Below, piece by piece: positions 11,855 to 20,832 of a stretch of 64,000 bases of DNA. This stretch comes from Haematococcus lacustris (taxonomy: Eukaryota; Chlorophyta; Chlorophyceae; Chlamydomonadales; Haematococcaceae). The notes below the pieces were generated by a model that was not told the origin of the DNA, ran no database searches, and worked only from the letters and a program-made list of their open reading frames with translations. How positions within the stretch are numbered: the stretch's first letter is position 1; each line of letters begins with the position of its first letter. The DNA is taken from assembly GCA_030144725.1 (NCBI GenBank), contig JASKMD010000027.1, forward strand, positions 2,700,204 through 2,764,203, read 5' to 3'. The translations under genes were made by a program, and so were the position numbers.

Positions 11855-11863
11855 TGGTTTCCG
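11855..11863 (+). other. primer-binding site of Ty3 copy 2
   Basis: TGGTTTCCG begins one base after the LTR end. Its complement ends in CCA (CGGAAACCA), as expected for priming by a tRNA 3' end. I cannot say which tRNA. Copy 1 has GGTTTCCG at the matching place, but preceded by AGA rather than TTG. Confidence 0.6.
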
Positions 11864-11893
11864 TATTCCGATACCTCAGTGACTGGCCGCACC

Positions 11894-13462
11894 ATGACTG
11901 ACACTACGCCTAATGGCGAAACACCAGGCGCTGGCTCAGCCGGCGGTCCTGCGGGTTCCCAGGCCATTTTGGCCCAGGCCCTATCTGATCGCGAGTTTGC
12001 CAGGTCCCTGAGGGCGGCTTTGTTCCCCGACGGTTTTCCTGCTGCAACTCCGCCGCGGAATGGGCAGGGCGATGGCCCAGTCCCTCCAGGCGATGAAGAA
12101 GACGAAGAGGAGGAGCAGGATGAGGAAGAAGAGGCTGACGACGTCTCTGAGGGCGAGATTGACCTTTCTTCCGCAGACCAGCTGGCCCAGTCACTGCTGG
12201 ACACGCAGGACCAGCTGAAGGAGGCTAAAACCGAGCTGGCCAAGATGAAATCTCGCCAAAAGCTGACAGATCGCACACTGGCTGCGCTGGCTGAAAAGGT
12301 GGGTCTATTCCCAGGGTCCCCTCCCTCCATTCAGGACAGGCTGTTTAGTATGCGCACTCCGTCCCCGAGTAGGTCAGGTACACGCCCTGCGTGTATTCCT
12401 GGTACCTTTAACTCGGTCGGTGGGAGAGGCGGCGCTTTGCACCACCTCTTTCCTCAGGTCCCTAGTCAGGCTCCAGCTGCTAAATCTGTGCCTGGCCCTG
12501 ATAAGTGGACAGACAACTGCACCAAGTCTCGCCGCAGGGCTTCTGCCTTCTGTGACGACTTAGAAGCACATTGCCTGCGCTTCAACCTGGACATTGCCTC
12601 TGTTTTCCCTGCATTTCTGTCCGGAGCTGCGCGTGATGCTTGGTTGCCATCCATCCGTGCTGCTCACTTCGCACAAACCCGCACCGCACCTACCTGGCCT
12701 TACCTGCGACTGTCCTTTCTTGAGTATACAGGAGACGACTTGCGTGACGATCAGACTGATGCCCAGAAACAGCTACTTGAAGGCAGCATTCGCATGTCGT
12801 CCCAGCTCCTTCTCAATGAATATGTCACTGCTTTCAGGAACAATCTGCTGACTGCTGGTGTCCAGTGTATGGATGAGAGTTTGCTTGTCTCCCTGTTTAT
12901 CAAGGGACTGACATCTGAGCTGAAAAAGGCAGTCCTAAGGGATTCTGCTCCTTTTCCTGCCTTCACTCTGGCTCAGGCTATCGATTCTGCCAGGCAGGCT
13001 CAGCGTGCTGCTGAGATCCTTGCTGAAGCAGTCGGCACAAAGCGCCATGTGGCTGCTGTGCAGGCTAAGCAGCTGGCTGAAGGTCTGGAGCGTGCAAACA
13101 ATCCTCGTCCTCCTAAGAGCACCCAGAGCGACCCACCTGCCAAAGTCCCAGCCCGTTCCAGGGGCTTCAGGGCTGGCATGGCTGCTGGTCCTGCTGCTGG
13201 CTACCGTGTCATTCTGAAGCAGAAGGCTGAGGAGGCTGCTGAGCAGTCCAGCATGAAGCCAGGCCAGTACTGTCATCATTGCTATGATCCTCGTCACCTA
13301 AAGCCTCTGTGTCCTTATAAGGACATGCCAGCTCTGGAAGCCAGGAAGCTATCTGGCTACCCTCGTCCTCCTGCTGATGCAAAGGCTGCAGGAAAGCGTC
13401 CTTCTGAGCAGCATGACTCTGAGCCCAAGAAGGGCAGGCTTGCGTCTGCCAATGGGAAGTAG
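11894..13462 (+). CDS. gag: Gag polyprotein of Ty3 copy 2
   Basis: Structural protein of the retrotransposon particle. The start is the ATG in ACCATGACTGAC (11894), 41 bp past the LTR. Upstream in-frame sequence lies partly in the LTR and is not counted. Features: an acidic run (EEDEEEEQDEEEEADD, about residues 70-90), a Gln/Lys/Leu-rich probable coiled coil, the capsid region beginning WTDNCTKSRRRASAFCDDLE, and one C-terminal zinc knuckle C-X2-C-X4-H-X4-C (CHHCYDPRHLKPLC). About 522 residues. It ends at TAG (13460-13462), and pol follows in the same frame with no ATG near its start. Confidence 0.93.
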   Translation: MTDTTPNGETPGAGSAGGPAGSQAILAQALSDREFARSLRAALFPDGFPAATPPRNGQGDGPVPPGDEEDEEEEQDEEEEADDVSEGEIDLSSADQLAQSLLDTQDQLKEAKTELAKMKSRQKLTDRTLAALAEKVGLFPGSPPSIQDRLFSMRTPSPSRSGTRPACIPGTFNSVGGRGGALHHLFPQVPSQAPAAKSVPGPDKWTDNCTKSRRRASAFCDDLEAHCLRFNLDIASVFPAFLSGAARDAWLPSIRAAHFAQTRTAPTWPYLRLSFLEYTGDDLRDDQTDAQKQLLEGSIRMSSQLLLNEYVTAFRNNLLTAGVQCMDESLLVSLFIKGLTSELKKAVLRDSAPFPAFTLAQAIDSARQAQRAAEILAEAVGTKRHVAAVQAKQLAEGLERANNPRPPKSTQSDPPAKVPARSRGFRAGMAAGPAAGYRVILKQKAEEAAEQSSMKPGQYCHHCYDPRHLKPLCPYKDMPALEARKLSGYPRPPADAKAAGKRPSEQHDSEPKKGRLASANGK

Positions 13463-16400
13463 GGTGTTGCCCAGCCAGGCCTGTGCCACGCCTGTGCTGT
13501 GGTACATGCTGATGAACCTGTCTTATGCAGCTGTGCTACTGATTTGACTGGGACTGAGCCCCAGCTGATGGTTGTTGATGGTGTTGCTGTGCATGCTATG
13601 AGCCAGCCTTTCCCTGATCCAACTGTTGATGGCCATGCGTTCTCTGAGCAGACTGCTGTGACAGCAGCTCAGAACTGTGGGTCCTGTTTTAGTGCTGCTG
13701 ACCCCTGTGTGGGTCATATTCTCTCGTGTAAGACTGCCCTGTGTTGTCCCCGTGCACCTTCTCAAGTCATCTTGGGGGTCTCTGGTCAAGACGACAAGGT
13801 GAGGTTCCAGTTTGCTGGCACCATTGATTCTCATGCCTGTCACATGTTAGCTGATAGTGGTGCTGATGCATCACTCATCAGTGCTAGCTTTGTTCAGCTG
13901 CATAACATTCCAATGTTTACTTATCCCATGTCACTCAGGTTTGATGTTGCCAACAACCAGCCTGTGATATGTGAGCATTATGTCAAAGTACAGCTGCGCA
14001 TCAATAGCTTCTGCTGCATGTGCCTGTTGACTGTCATGCCTGACCTGGTTCATGCTTATGACGTGCTCCTGGGTGCTGACTGGTTGACTGTGCAGGGAGC
14101 CTTGGTCGACTACGTCGACAAGACTCTCACCCTGCGCACTCCCCAAGGTAATAAAACCTTGCACCCACACTCAGGTGACCAGAGTGCTGCTGGCCAGTGT
14201 GCTGCCACAAGGCCACCTGGATCCACCCACTCACTGCCCCGCCCACCTGCTGCTGTCCTGGCTGCTGTGTCCAAAGCCAATCCAAAGGCTCTTGTGACAG
14301 CAAAGCAGGCAGCCAGATGGCTGCGTAAAGGTGGCTCAGCCATGGTGGCTATGGTGTCTCTGGAAGACCTTGCCTTACCAGTAGACGCTGTGTCCCATGC
14401 ACAGAGGCAGCACCTGCAGGATTTGCTTGATGAATACTCTGATGTATTCCAACCTATCACCGGACTCCCGCCAGAGCGTGCAGTAGGGCACTCCATCCCC
14501 TTGCAGCCTGATGGCAAGCCTCCAGCTAGGCCCAGCTATAGGATGTCCAAACCTGAGCAAGATGAACTGCGTAAACAGATCACTGACTTGCTTGCTAAGG
14601 GCCTGATAGAGCCTAGCTCATCACCCTATGCTGCACCTGTGCTGTTTGTCCAGAAAAAATCAGGTGAGCTGCGCATGTGCATTGACTACCGCCAGCTAAA
14701 TAAAATTACAATTAGGGACCAGTACCCTTTGCCACGCATTGATGATCTGTTTGATCAGCTAGCAGGAAAAACTGTGTTCTCCTCCCTTGATCTGCAGGCT
14801 GGTTACCACCAGATCCGCATCCCGGCTGAGGATGTCCCTAAGACCGCGTTCAGGACTCCCATGGGGCACTACCAATTCAAGGTACTGTGTTTTGGACTGA
14901 CAAATGCTCCTGCCACGTTCCAACGTGTAATGAATGAAGCATTTGCTGAGGTGATCAATGACTGTGCACTCGTGTACCTTGATGACATCCTAGTGATGTC
15001 CAAGGACAGTGAGGAGCACCTAGTCCACCTCAGGCGTGTGTTTGACTTACTGCGTAAAAATAAATTTTATGCTAAGCTATCTAAATGTGAATTTATGCAG
15101 AGAACATTAAAGTTCCTGGGCCATATTATTAGTGCTCAAGGCATCTCTGTTGACCCGTGTAAAGTTACTGCAATCTCTGAATGGCCAGTACCTACTAGCC
15201 TCAAAACCCTGCAGTCTTTCCTGGGCGCTGCTAACTATGTACGTAAATTTGTACATAATTTTAGCACTATCGCTGCACCCCTCACTACCCTGACTGGCCC
15301 CAAGAAGGAGTCCTTCCCTTGGAAGGCATGGCCTCAGGCTGAGCTGGATGCATTCAATGCTCTGAAGCAGGCCATTTCTAATGTGCCTATGCTCAAGCTT
15401 CCTGATCACAGCAAGCCGTTTCAGGTGCACTGCGATGCGTCCCTTGAGGGCATCGGTGCAGTCCTGATGCAGGATGGCTACCCTTTGGCGTATTACTCCA
15501 GGAAATTAATTCCTGCTGAGATTAATTACACCACGGGCGAACAGGAACTGCTGGCATTGGTATCTGCTTGCCAACAGTGGCGATGCTACCTGGAAGGGGT
15601 ACCATTCACACTGTACACAGATCACAAGCCGCTCATCTCTCTGCCTACTCAAACTATACTATCACGAAGGCAGACTAGATGGATGGAATTCCTGGCCCGC
15701 TTCTCATATACCATTGAATATCTACCTGGTATATCTAATCCTGCTGACCCGTTGTCACGCATTCCAGCAGCCCCATTGCAGACGTGTAAGGGCTCTGGTG
15801 CAGATAATGTGCGTAGTATTCTAGTGACGACTAGAAGCCAGCGTCGTTCTCAGGAGGGGGAGGAAACTTGTGCTGAGGCGCAGAAAAACAGTGCTGGTGT
15901 TGCCGCTGCGCCACCCACACAACCACCACCAGGCCAAGGTGCTGGTGCTGCCGTCAGGCCACCCACTAAGCGTGTCACTTGGGCTGCTGACATACCAGCA
16001 GATGGAGAACCCAGTGCACCCAAACCACCAGGTCCTCTGTCAAACCTGCATGAGTGGTTGGTCAGAGCTTATGCTGCTGATTCCAACTTCACCAAGCGAA
16101 GGAAGACAAAGAACTTTTACCTGGATGAACATGGCTTATGGAGACATAACAAACGACGTACCATTATTGTGCCCCGTGACAAACAGCTACGAGAGCATAT
16201 CTTGCATGAGATGCATGATGCTAAGTATGCTGGCCACGTTGGGATCACTAAGACGTTGGAGCGTGTCATGCGTGTGTTCTGGTGGAAACACTTACGCACT
16301 GATGTGCGTCACTATGTAACGACATGTGATGCATGCCAGAGAAACAAGTCGGTTACAGCTAAGCCATGGGGGTTCCTTCATCCTCTGTCTATACCTGGAT

Positions 16401-17473
16401 ACCGCTGGGAAGTCATGCACATGGACTTCATAACCAAACTACCGTCCGGATCACATGGATATGATTCCATCTGTGTATTCGTTGACAGGCTCTCCAAGAT
16501 GGTGCACCTAGTGCCATGTAAGGAAAGCATGGATGCTCCTGAGTTTGCACAACTCTTCATTGACAAGGTATTTGTCCATCATGGACTACCCTCTGAAGTT
16601 GTGAGTGATCGGGGCTCCCTATTCGTGAGTAAGTTCTGGCAAGCTGTATGCAAGCTAGTAGGCATGAAACATTCCCTTACCTCCAGCTATCACCCCCAGT
16701 CAAATGGGCAGGTTGAGCGGTACAACAAAGTGCTGGAAGAGATGCTTCGGCATTATATCTCTCCCACTCAACGAGACTGGCCTAAACACCTCTCGTTCGC
16801 CGAGTTTGCAATTAATAACTCATGGCAAGAAAGCATTAAGTCTACACCTTTCCTGATTAATTATGGACAGTCCCCAGTGACACCGGTGACCCATGAGTTA
16901 CCTCGGTTGCCACCTCCCATGGCCCAGTTCTTCGCTGATGGCTGGGAGAAAGGTGTTCAAGAAGCCAGGAGATGTATGAAACTGGCACAAGGTCGGCAGT
17001 CAAATGATGCTAATCCACACAGGAAATCCGCGGACAGTATGTTCCAAGTGGGTGACCGTGTGCTGCTTAGTACCATGAATCTGCGTAACATGGTGGGCAA
17101 AGCCAGGAAGCTGCTGCCACGGTATGTGGGGCCTTTCAGGATTGAAGCTCTTGTGGGTAGGGACGCTGTAAAGCTGACCCTGCCACAAGCCATGTCCAGG
17201 ATTCATCCCGTCTTCCATGTGTCATTGTTAAGACCCTATGAGGGCAACTTTGGTCGTCTACCCCCCACTGAGCTGGGCTGGTTAGATGATTCCCCACAGT
17301 ATGAAGTAGAGCGCATTGTGAACCACCGGCATGTGCGTGCAGGTAAAGCAAAGGAGTACCTCGTCAAGTGGAAGGGTTATGATGACTCTGACAACACCTG
17401 GGAGCCAGCCAGCAATCTAGCAAATGCCCCTGACTGCGTGAACTTGTATAAGGCTCAGCATGGCTTGCTGTGA
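13463..17473 (+). CDS. pol: Pol polyprotein of Ty3 copy 2, with chromodomain
   Basis: The frame is open for about 1336 codons after the gag UAG, in the gag frame. Approximate positions counted from 13499: protease DSGA (119-122), reverse transcriptase with YLDD (492-495), RNase H ([19 protein letters not shown]), integrase zinc finger ([14 protein letters not shown]...CDACQRN, about 898-945), integrase core D (MDFITK, about 975), D (VSDRGS, about 1037) and E ([12 protein letters not shown], about 1072). A GPF-type motif ([10 protein letters not shown]) and a C-terminal chromodomain ([10 protein letters not shown]...[17 protein letters not shown], about 1268-1318) follow. Chromodomains guide integration to marked chromatin in this family. 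With no start codon near the beginning, synthesis as a Gag-Pol fusion by readthrough is the simplest model. All catalytic residues looked for are present. Confidence 0.95.
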   Translation, partial: GVAQPGLCHACAVVHADEPVLCSCATDLTGTEPQLMVVDGVAVHAMSQPFPDPTVDGHAFSEQTAVTAAQNCGSCFSAADPCVGHILSCKTALCCPRAPSQVILGVSGQDDKVRFQFAGTIDSHACHMLADSGADASLISASFVQLHNIPMFTYPMSLRFDVANNQPVICEHYVKVQLRINSFCCMCLLTVMPDLVHAYDVLLGADWLTVQGALVDYVDKTLTLRTPQGNKTLHPHSGDQSAAGQCAATRPPGSTHSLPRPPAAVLAAVSKANPKALVTAKQAARWLRKGGSAMVAMVSLEDLALPVDAVSHAQRQHLQDLLDEYSDVFQPITGLPPERAVGHSIPLQPDGKPPARPSYRMSKPEQDELRKQITDLLAKGLIEPSSSPYAAPVLFVQKKSGELRMCIDYRQLNKITIRDQYPLPRIDDLFDQLAGKTVFSSLDLQAGYHQIRIPAEDVPKTAFRTPMGHYQFKVLCFGLTNAPATFQRVMNEAFAEVINDCALVYLDDILVMSKDSEEHLVHLRRVFDLLRKNKFYAKLSKCEFMQRTLKFLGHIISAQGISVDPCKVTAISEWPVPTSLKTLQSFLGAANYVRKFVHNFSTIAAPLTTLTGPKKESFPWKAWPQAELDAFNALKQAISNVPMLKLPDHSKPFQVHCDASLEGIGAVLMQDGYPLAYYSRKLIPAEINYTTGEQELLALVSACQQWRCYLEGVPFTLYTDHKPLISLPTQTILSRRQTRWMEFLARFSYTIEYLPGISNPADPLSRIPAAPLQTCKGSGADNVRSILVTTRSQRRSQEGEETCAEAQKNSAGVAAAPPTQPPPGQGAGAAVRPPTKRVTWAADIPADGEPSAPKPPGPLSNLHEWLVRAYAADSNFTKRRKTKNFYLDEHGLWRHNKRRTIIVPRDKQLREHILHEMHDAKYAGHVGITKTLERVMRVFWWKHLRTDVRHYVTTCDACQRNKSVTAKPWGFLHPLSIPGYRWEVMHMDFITKLPSGSHGYDSICVFVDRLSKMVHLVPCKESMDAPEFAQLFIDKVFVHHGLPSEVVSDRGSLFVSKFWQAVCKLVGMKHSLTSSYHPQSNGQVERYNKVLEEMLRHYISPTQRDWPKHLSFAEFAINNSWQESIKSTPFLINYGQSPVTPVTHELPRLPPPMAQFFADGWEKGVQEARRCMKLAQGRQSNDANPHRKSADSMFQVGDRVLLSTMNLRNMVGKARKLLPRYVGPFRIEALVGRDAVKLTLPQAMSRIHPVFHVSLLRPYEGNFGRLPPTELGWLDDSPQYEVERIVNHRHVRAGKAKEYLVKWKGYDDSDNTWEPASNLANAPDCVNLYKAQHGLL

Positions 17474-17742
17474 ATTAAATGTGGGACATGGGCTCCATGT
17501 GGTCGTGCTGGTTGCTTTGCTGCATGCTATGTGCCTTGGTGTGCGATGAGTCCAGTTGCTCATGTGAGCCTGGCTTGTCTTGTTCCCAGCGTCCACTGGC
17601 TCTGTGAGTCTGGGCTGAAGGGTCCATGGTGACCATGATCTCCAGTGAGCGACCTGCTTCCGGATGGGCAGGAGTTCCAAATTAGCGGTCATGTACTGCG
17701 AGTCCATGCCATGATGGCCTATGGGCGGAACGGCCATCCCTT

Positions 17743-17756
17743 AGGAGGGGGAGGAA
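17743..17756 (+). other. polypurine tract of Ty3 copy 2
   Basis: AGGAGGGGGAGGAA lies directly before the 3' LTR (TGTAGCGTTCCG), the usual place for the second-strand primer. Confidence 0.85.
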
Positions 17757-17992
17757 TGTAGCGTTCCGATTCTGCACTAAGCGGATCGGCGCTAGTGTCA
17801 CTGCTGAAGTGTGATACAGGCAGGTTAAGTGGTGGGCTGTACTGCTGCCCACCATTGGGGTTCGATCCCCGGAGGCCGTTCTATGTCTTAGCCTGGTTGC
17901 GCTGCAGCAGTCTGACACCTGTAACTGCGGTTAGCGTTGCATGGCGTTCACACACTGAAAAGATTTAAGGCGCGTTCTTTCCGAACGCTACA
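17757..17992 (+). repeat. 3' LTR of Ty3 copy 2
   Basis: 236 bp, TGTAGCGTTC...GAACGCTACA, with 10-bp perfect inverted ends. The next five bases, CACCG (17993-17997), would be the target duplication, but the left partner is in the gap. Confidence 0.95.
17819..17872 (+). other. tRNA-like module in the LTR of Ty3 copy 2
   Basis: AGGTTAAGTGG (17822-17832) matches the tRNA A-box TRGYNNAGYGG at all but the first base. GGTTCGATCCC (17859-17869) is a perfect B-box. Between them is a 7-bp hairpin (GGTGGGC/GCCCACC, 9-nt loop). A-box start to B-box start is 37 nt, exactly as in copy 1. The same module is in the 5' LTR at 11680-11733. Confidence 0.6.
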
Positions 17993-18111
17993 CACCGCTG
18001 CTGGAGAAGGCGCATCTGCTCCAACGTCAGCGTCGTGGGCTGAATCCCTGTAGCTAATAGGGACGCCGCTGCCAGGGCATTCGCCTCCACCAGCAGACCC
18101 TCCATGCTGGG
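17993..18111 (-). CDS. probable exon next to, or broken by, Ty3 copy 2
   Basis: Reading on the minus strand, an acceptor-like TGCTAAACAG is followed by an open frame PSMEGLLVEANALAAASL... ending TLTLEQMRLLQQR at the retrotransposon border. It looks like a helical coding exon. Strand and position fit the upstream part of the gene whose 3' exons lie at 7164-11128. The element sits at the sequence CGGTG, which could be in the exon or at its splice donor. Function unknown. Confidence 0.45.
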
Positions 18112-19326
18112 CTGTTTAGCACGAAGCCGACCACGTGTGTGTGTGAAAGATTGTTTTTAATTATTTTCAATTATAAATATATTTATAATTTTTATATTTT
18201 CATTTTTTAATATAACTTTTTTTCCATAATTTAATATATTATAAATTTGAACGTAATCCCTCCCGAGTGAGGACCCTAAACGTCGACCATTTGCAGCGCT
18301 GAACCACTCCCCGGGCTGTTGTTATAGCACAACAGAATCCTTCGGGGTCAGACCAGTTAGAGCTGCAGCCAGTCGTGCGGGCGGCCAAAAAGCGTAGCGG
18401 TTGAGGCGAAAAATTCGAAGGTTTTTCTCGTCGGTTCGCGGATAGGCCCATACATACGTACGGGTTACCACCCGTATATCCGTAACTTACCCCGTATAGT
18501 CACAGCCCTGCCCCCCTCTCCAGCCAGGCGTCGTTCACCACCACCCCCTGAGCCAGCCCCAGCAACCTCCGCTGCCTGGCCACCAGAGCTGCAGGCCTCC
18601 ACCCAAGCCTCGAGTTGCGTGACGACCCGCGCCTCGACCACTTCGGACGCCACGACCGCTCCTGCCTCCAAACCAGCAGCGCACACACCCCTCATCACGG
18701 TATGCCGTTTGGCCTTCTTCGCATGCCATGTGTTCTTGTCGTGTCGGTCCCTGCGCGCTTCGCCGCTGGCCTTCTTGCTCTTCTGCGCCTGGCTTTGCTA
18801 TGGCTGAGCCTCGAGCTCGCGGTCAACTTCACTATCCGAGGCATCACGGTTACGTTTACGCTGCCTGTTTCGCTGCATCACTTAACAAGCTCTACAGCGG
18901 TATATCAATGCCATCCTTACGTATGCCTTACATGCCTGGCAACCGTTCTAAGGATTAGGTTAGGTTTTGGAAGGCCGGTTGTGGAGCCATGCAATGCAAA
19001 TGCAACAGCTTGTACTTTAGATACGGTCGTGCATTGTGTAGTTTGCCTAGCTAGGTATGGCTACGGAGCAAAACGTCAGACCCGTCTCCAAATGAAAAAA
19101 ACCGACCCATCTCCAGTCCTGACACAATTATTGCGCCGGGCCCGGCAGTGGCTTGGCTAGCAGCAGTCGTGCTTAGCCGCGCCAACGCGGGGGACAGACC
19201 CTGGACAGACCACTTTTACACACTCTGACCGATTGACCGATTGTCCGATTGACCCACCTACAACCTGCTGCTGCTGCTCATGCATTGCAGCACACCTGCA
19301 GCCTGCACTGCCACACACCTACAGGC
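18112..19326. other. no gene recognised; short AT-rich block
   Basis: 18150-18250 is strikingly AT-rich (runs such as AATTATAAATATATTTATAA) in an otherwise GC-rich window. The rest shows no exon I can support. Confidence 0.6.
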
Positions 19327-19670
19327 AGGGCAGGGCAGGGCAGGGCAGGGCAGGGCAGGGCAGGGCAGGGCAGGGCAGGGCAGGGCAGGGCAGGGCAGGG
19401 CAGGGCAGGGCAGGGCAGGGCAGGGCAGGGCAGGGCAGGGCAGGGCAGGGCAGGGCAGGGCAGGGCAGGGCAGGGCAGGGCAGGGCAGGGCAGGGCAGGG
19501 CAGGGCAGGGCAGGGCAGGGCAGGGCAGGGCAGGGCAGGGCAGGGCAGGGCAGGGCAGGGCAGGGCAGGGCAGGGCAGGGCAGGGCAGGGCAGGGCAGGG
19601 CAGGGCAGGGCAGGGCAGGGCAGGGCAGGGCAGGGCAGGGCAGGGCAGGGCAGGGCAGGGCAGGGCAGGG
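19327..19670. repeat. (CAGGG)n pentanucleotide array
   Basis: About 69 perfect copies of CAGGG (equivalently GGGCA). No internal variant seen. Confidence 0.97.
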
Positions 19671-20832
19671 ACGGGAGGGGCAACGCAATGCTGGGAGGGG
19701 GTGGGTCAGGGTTGGGATGCGGCGGTCCTAGAGCTCCGGCTGGTCGTGGGTTGCACATTGAGATGCACGCATGGGAGCAGGCTGACCAGGGCGGCTTCGC
19801 CTTCGCATAGGCTGGGCTGGCTGCGGGGCAGCACCGCTGCTGAACTTCACGGTGTGGCCTGCGCCCCGCTCTCGGCGTGGGTTACCTGGCTGCATTGCGT
19901 AGTTGAGGAGCGTTCAGCGTTGGGGTGGGGGCGGGCGCAGGGAGCCAGCGCTTTGGCTGCCCCGCAGCGTGCTGGGAACGGCTAGTTGCGGCTGGGTACG
20001 GCTGCGGCCTGGCGGAGCTGGCGGTTGGGGCTTCAAACTTTTCTGACTTTTACTGATGTACCGAATCTGAGAATGGTCCGATTTTTAACCGTGTGTATTA
20101 TTTGGCCCGTTCACATATTGAGCCCTGCATGTGTCTGAACGTTCATACGCCGTTCATACACCGATACGCGAGCGGTGCATCGGTGGGCCACATCCACTTG
20201 ACACATCGGTTGGCCACATCCACAGTTGAGGTGCACTGAATAGCAGCGAGTGACGGTCGAATGCTGCTGCTATCAACAGGACAATACAGGAGGCATTTGT
20301 CTCTTCTTTGCCTTTCAGGTTTTTACTCAGCTCTCTTCGGAGTAAAGGTGCAGATTACAGTAGGCTCAGCTGTCTAGCCGCGGTCATAGAAGTCGGGAAG
20401 CGGTGCGTTCTTGTGCTGTGATTATGCAGCACAGCTAGTTGCTGTGTCAGCCTCGTCCTGCTCTCGCACCAGATCTTTTACTCTCAGCATGGCATTGTGT
20501 GTACAATCAGGTATCGGCGTGACACAACCAAGAATGGCATCTGCAGGGTGTCGCATGTGGGACAAGTAGCTTACAGCAAAGTAAAGCAGAGCAGAGCTTT
20601 AAGAACCGGACAGACAACGAGTCAAGAAAAGGGGCACTAATCAATAGGAAAGAAACTATCCAAACGTGGGAAAGCTGCGCAAGAAGATAAGCCAGAGTAA
20701 AGAGTCTCTGCAATGCTTGGTGCCCACTTTGCTCTGTTGCAGACGATGCATAGTTGAGGGCAGTGTTGTTGATAAGTTTACTGTTATCTGCATGCATATA
20801 AAAAGCTGTAAAGTTGCTTGCACGTTGCAGGC
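19671..20832. other. no gene recognised
   Basis: Upstream flank of the gene starting at 20833. No exon, structural RNA or repeat supported. Confidence 0.5.

Larger units (their letters stand above)
11630..17992 (+). mobile_element. Ty3 chromovirus, copy 2, near-complete and apparently young
   Basis: Order: 5' LTR (visible part 11630-11853), primer-binding site (11855), gag (11894-13462), single UAG, pol with C-terminal chromodomain (to 17473), 3' untranslated segment, polypurine tract (17743-17756), 3' LTR (17757-17992). The visible 224 bp of the 5' LTR are identical to the same part of the 3' LTR with no indels, which implies recent insertion. Gag and pol are open throughout apart from the junction stop. 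The only missing part is the first 12 bp, in the gap. Confidence 0.95.

Noticed and set aside
13460..13462. UAG as an inactivating mutation of copy 2
   Set aside because: The LTRs are identical, all else is open, and copy 1 has the same stop in the same context.
17822..17872. A true tRNA gene in the LTR
   Set aside because: No acceptor stem can be drawn, A-B spacing is too short for a nuclear tRNA, and the middle hairpin does not give a normal anticodon loop. Kept as a tRNA-like module only.
19233..19985. Open frames through the CAGGG array
   Set aside because: Repeat artefact: the array lacks stops in all frames, and the flanks show no coding pattern.
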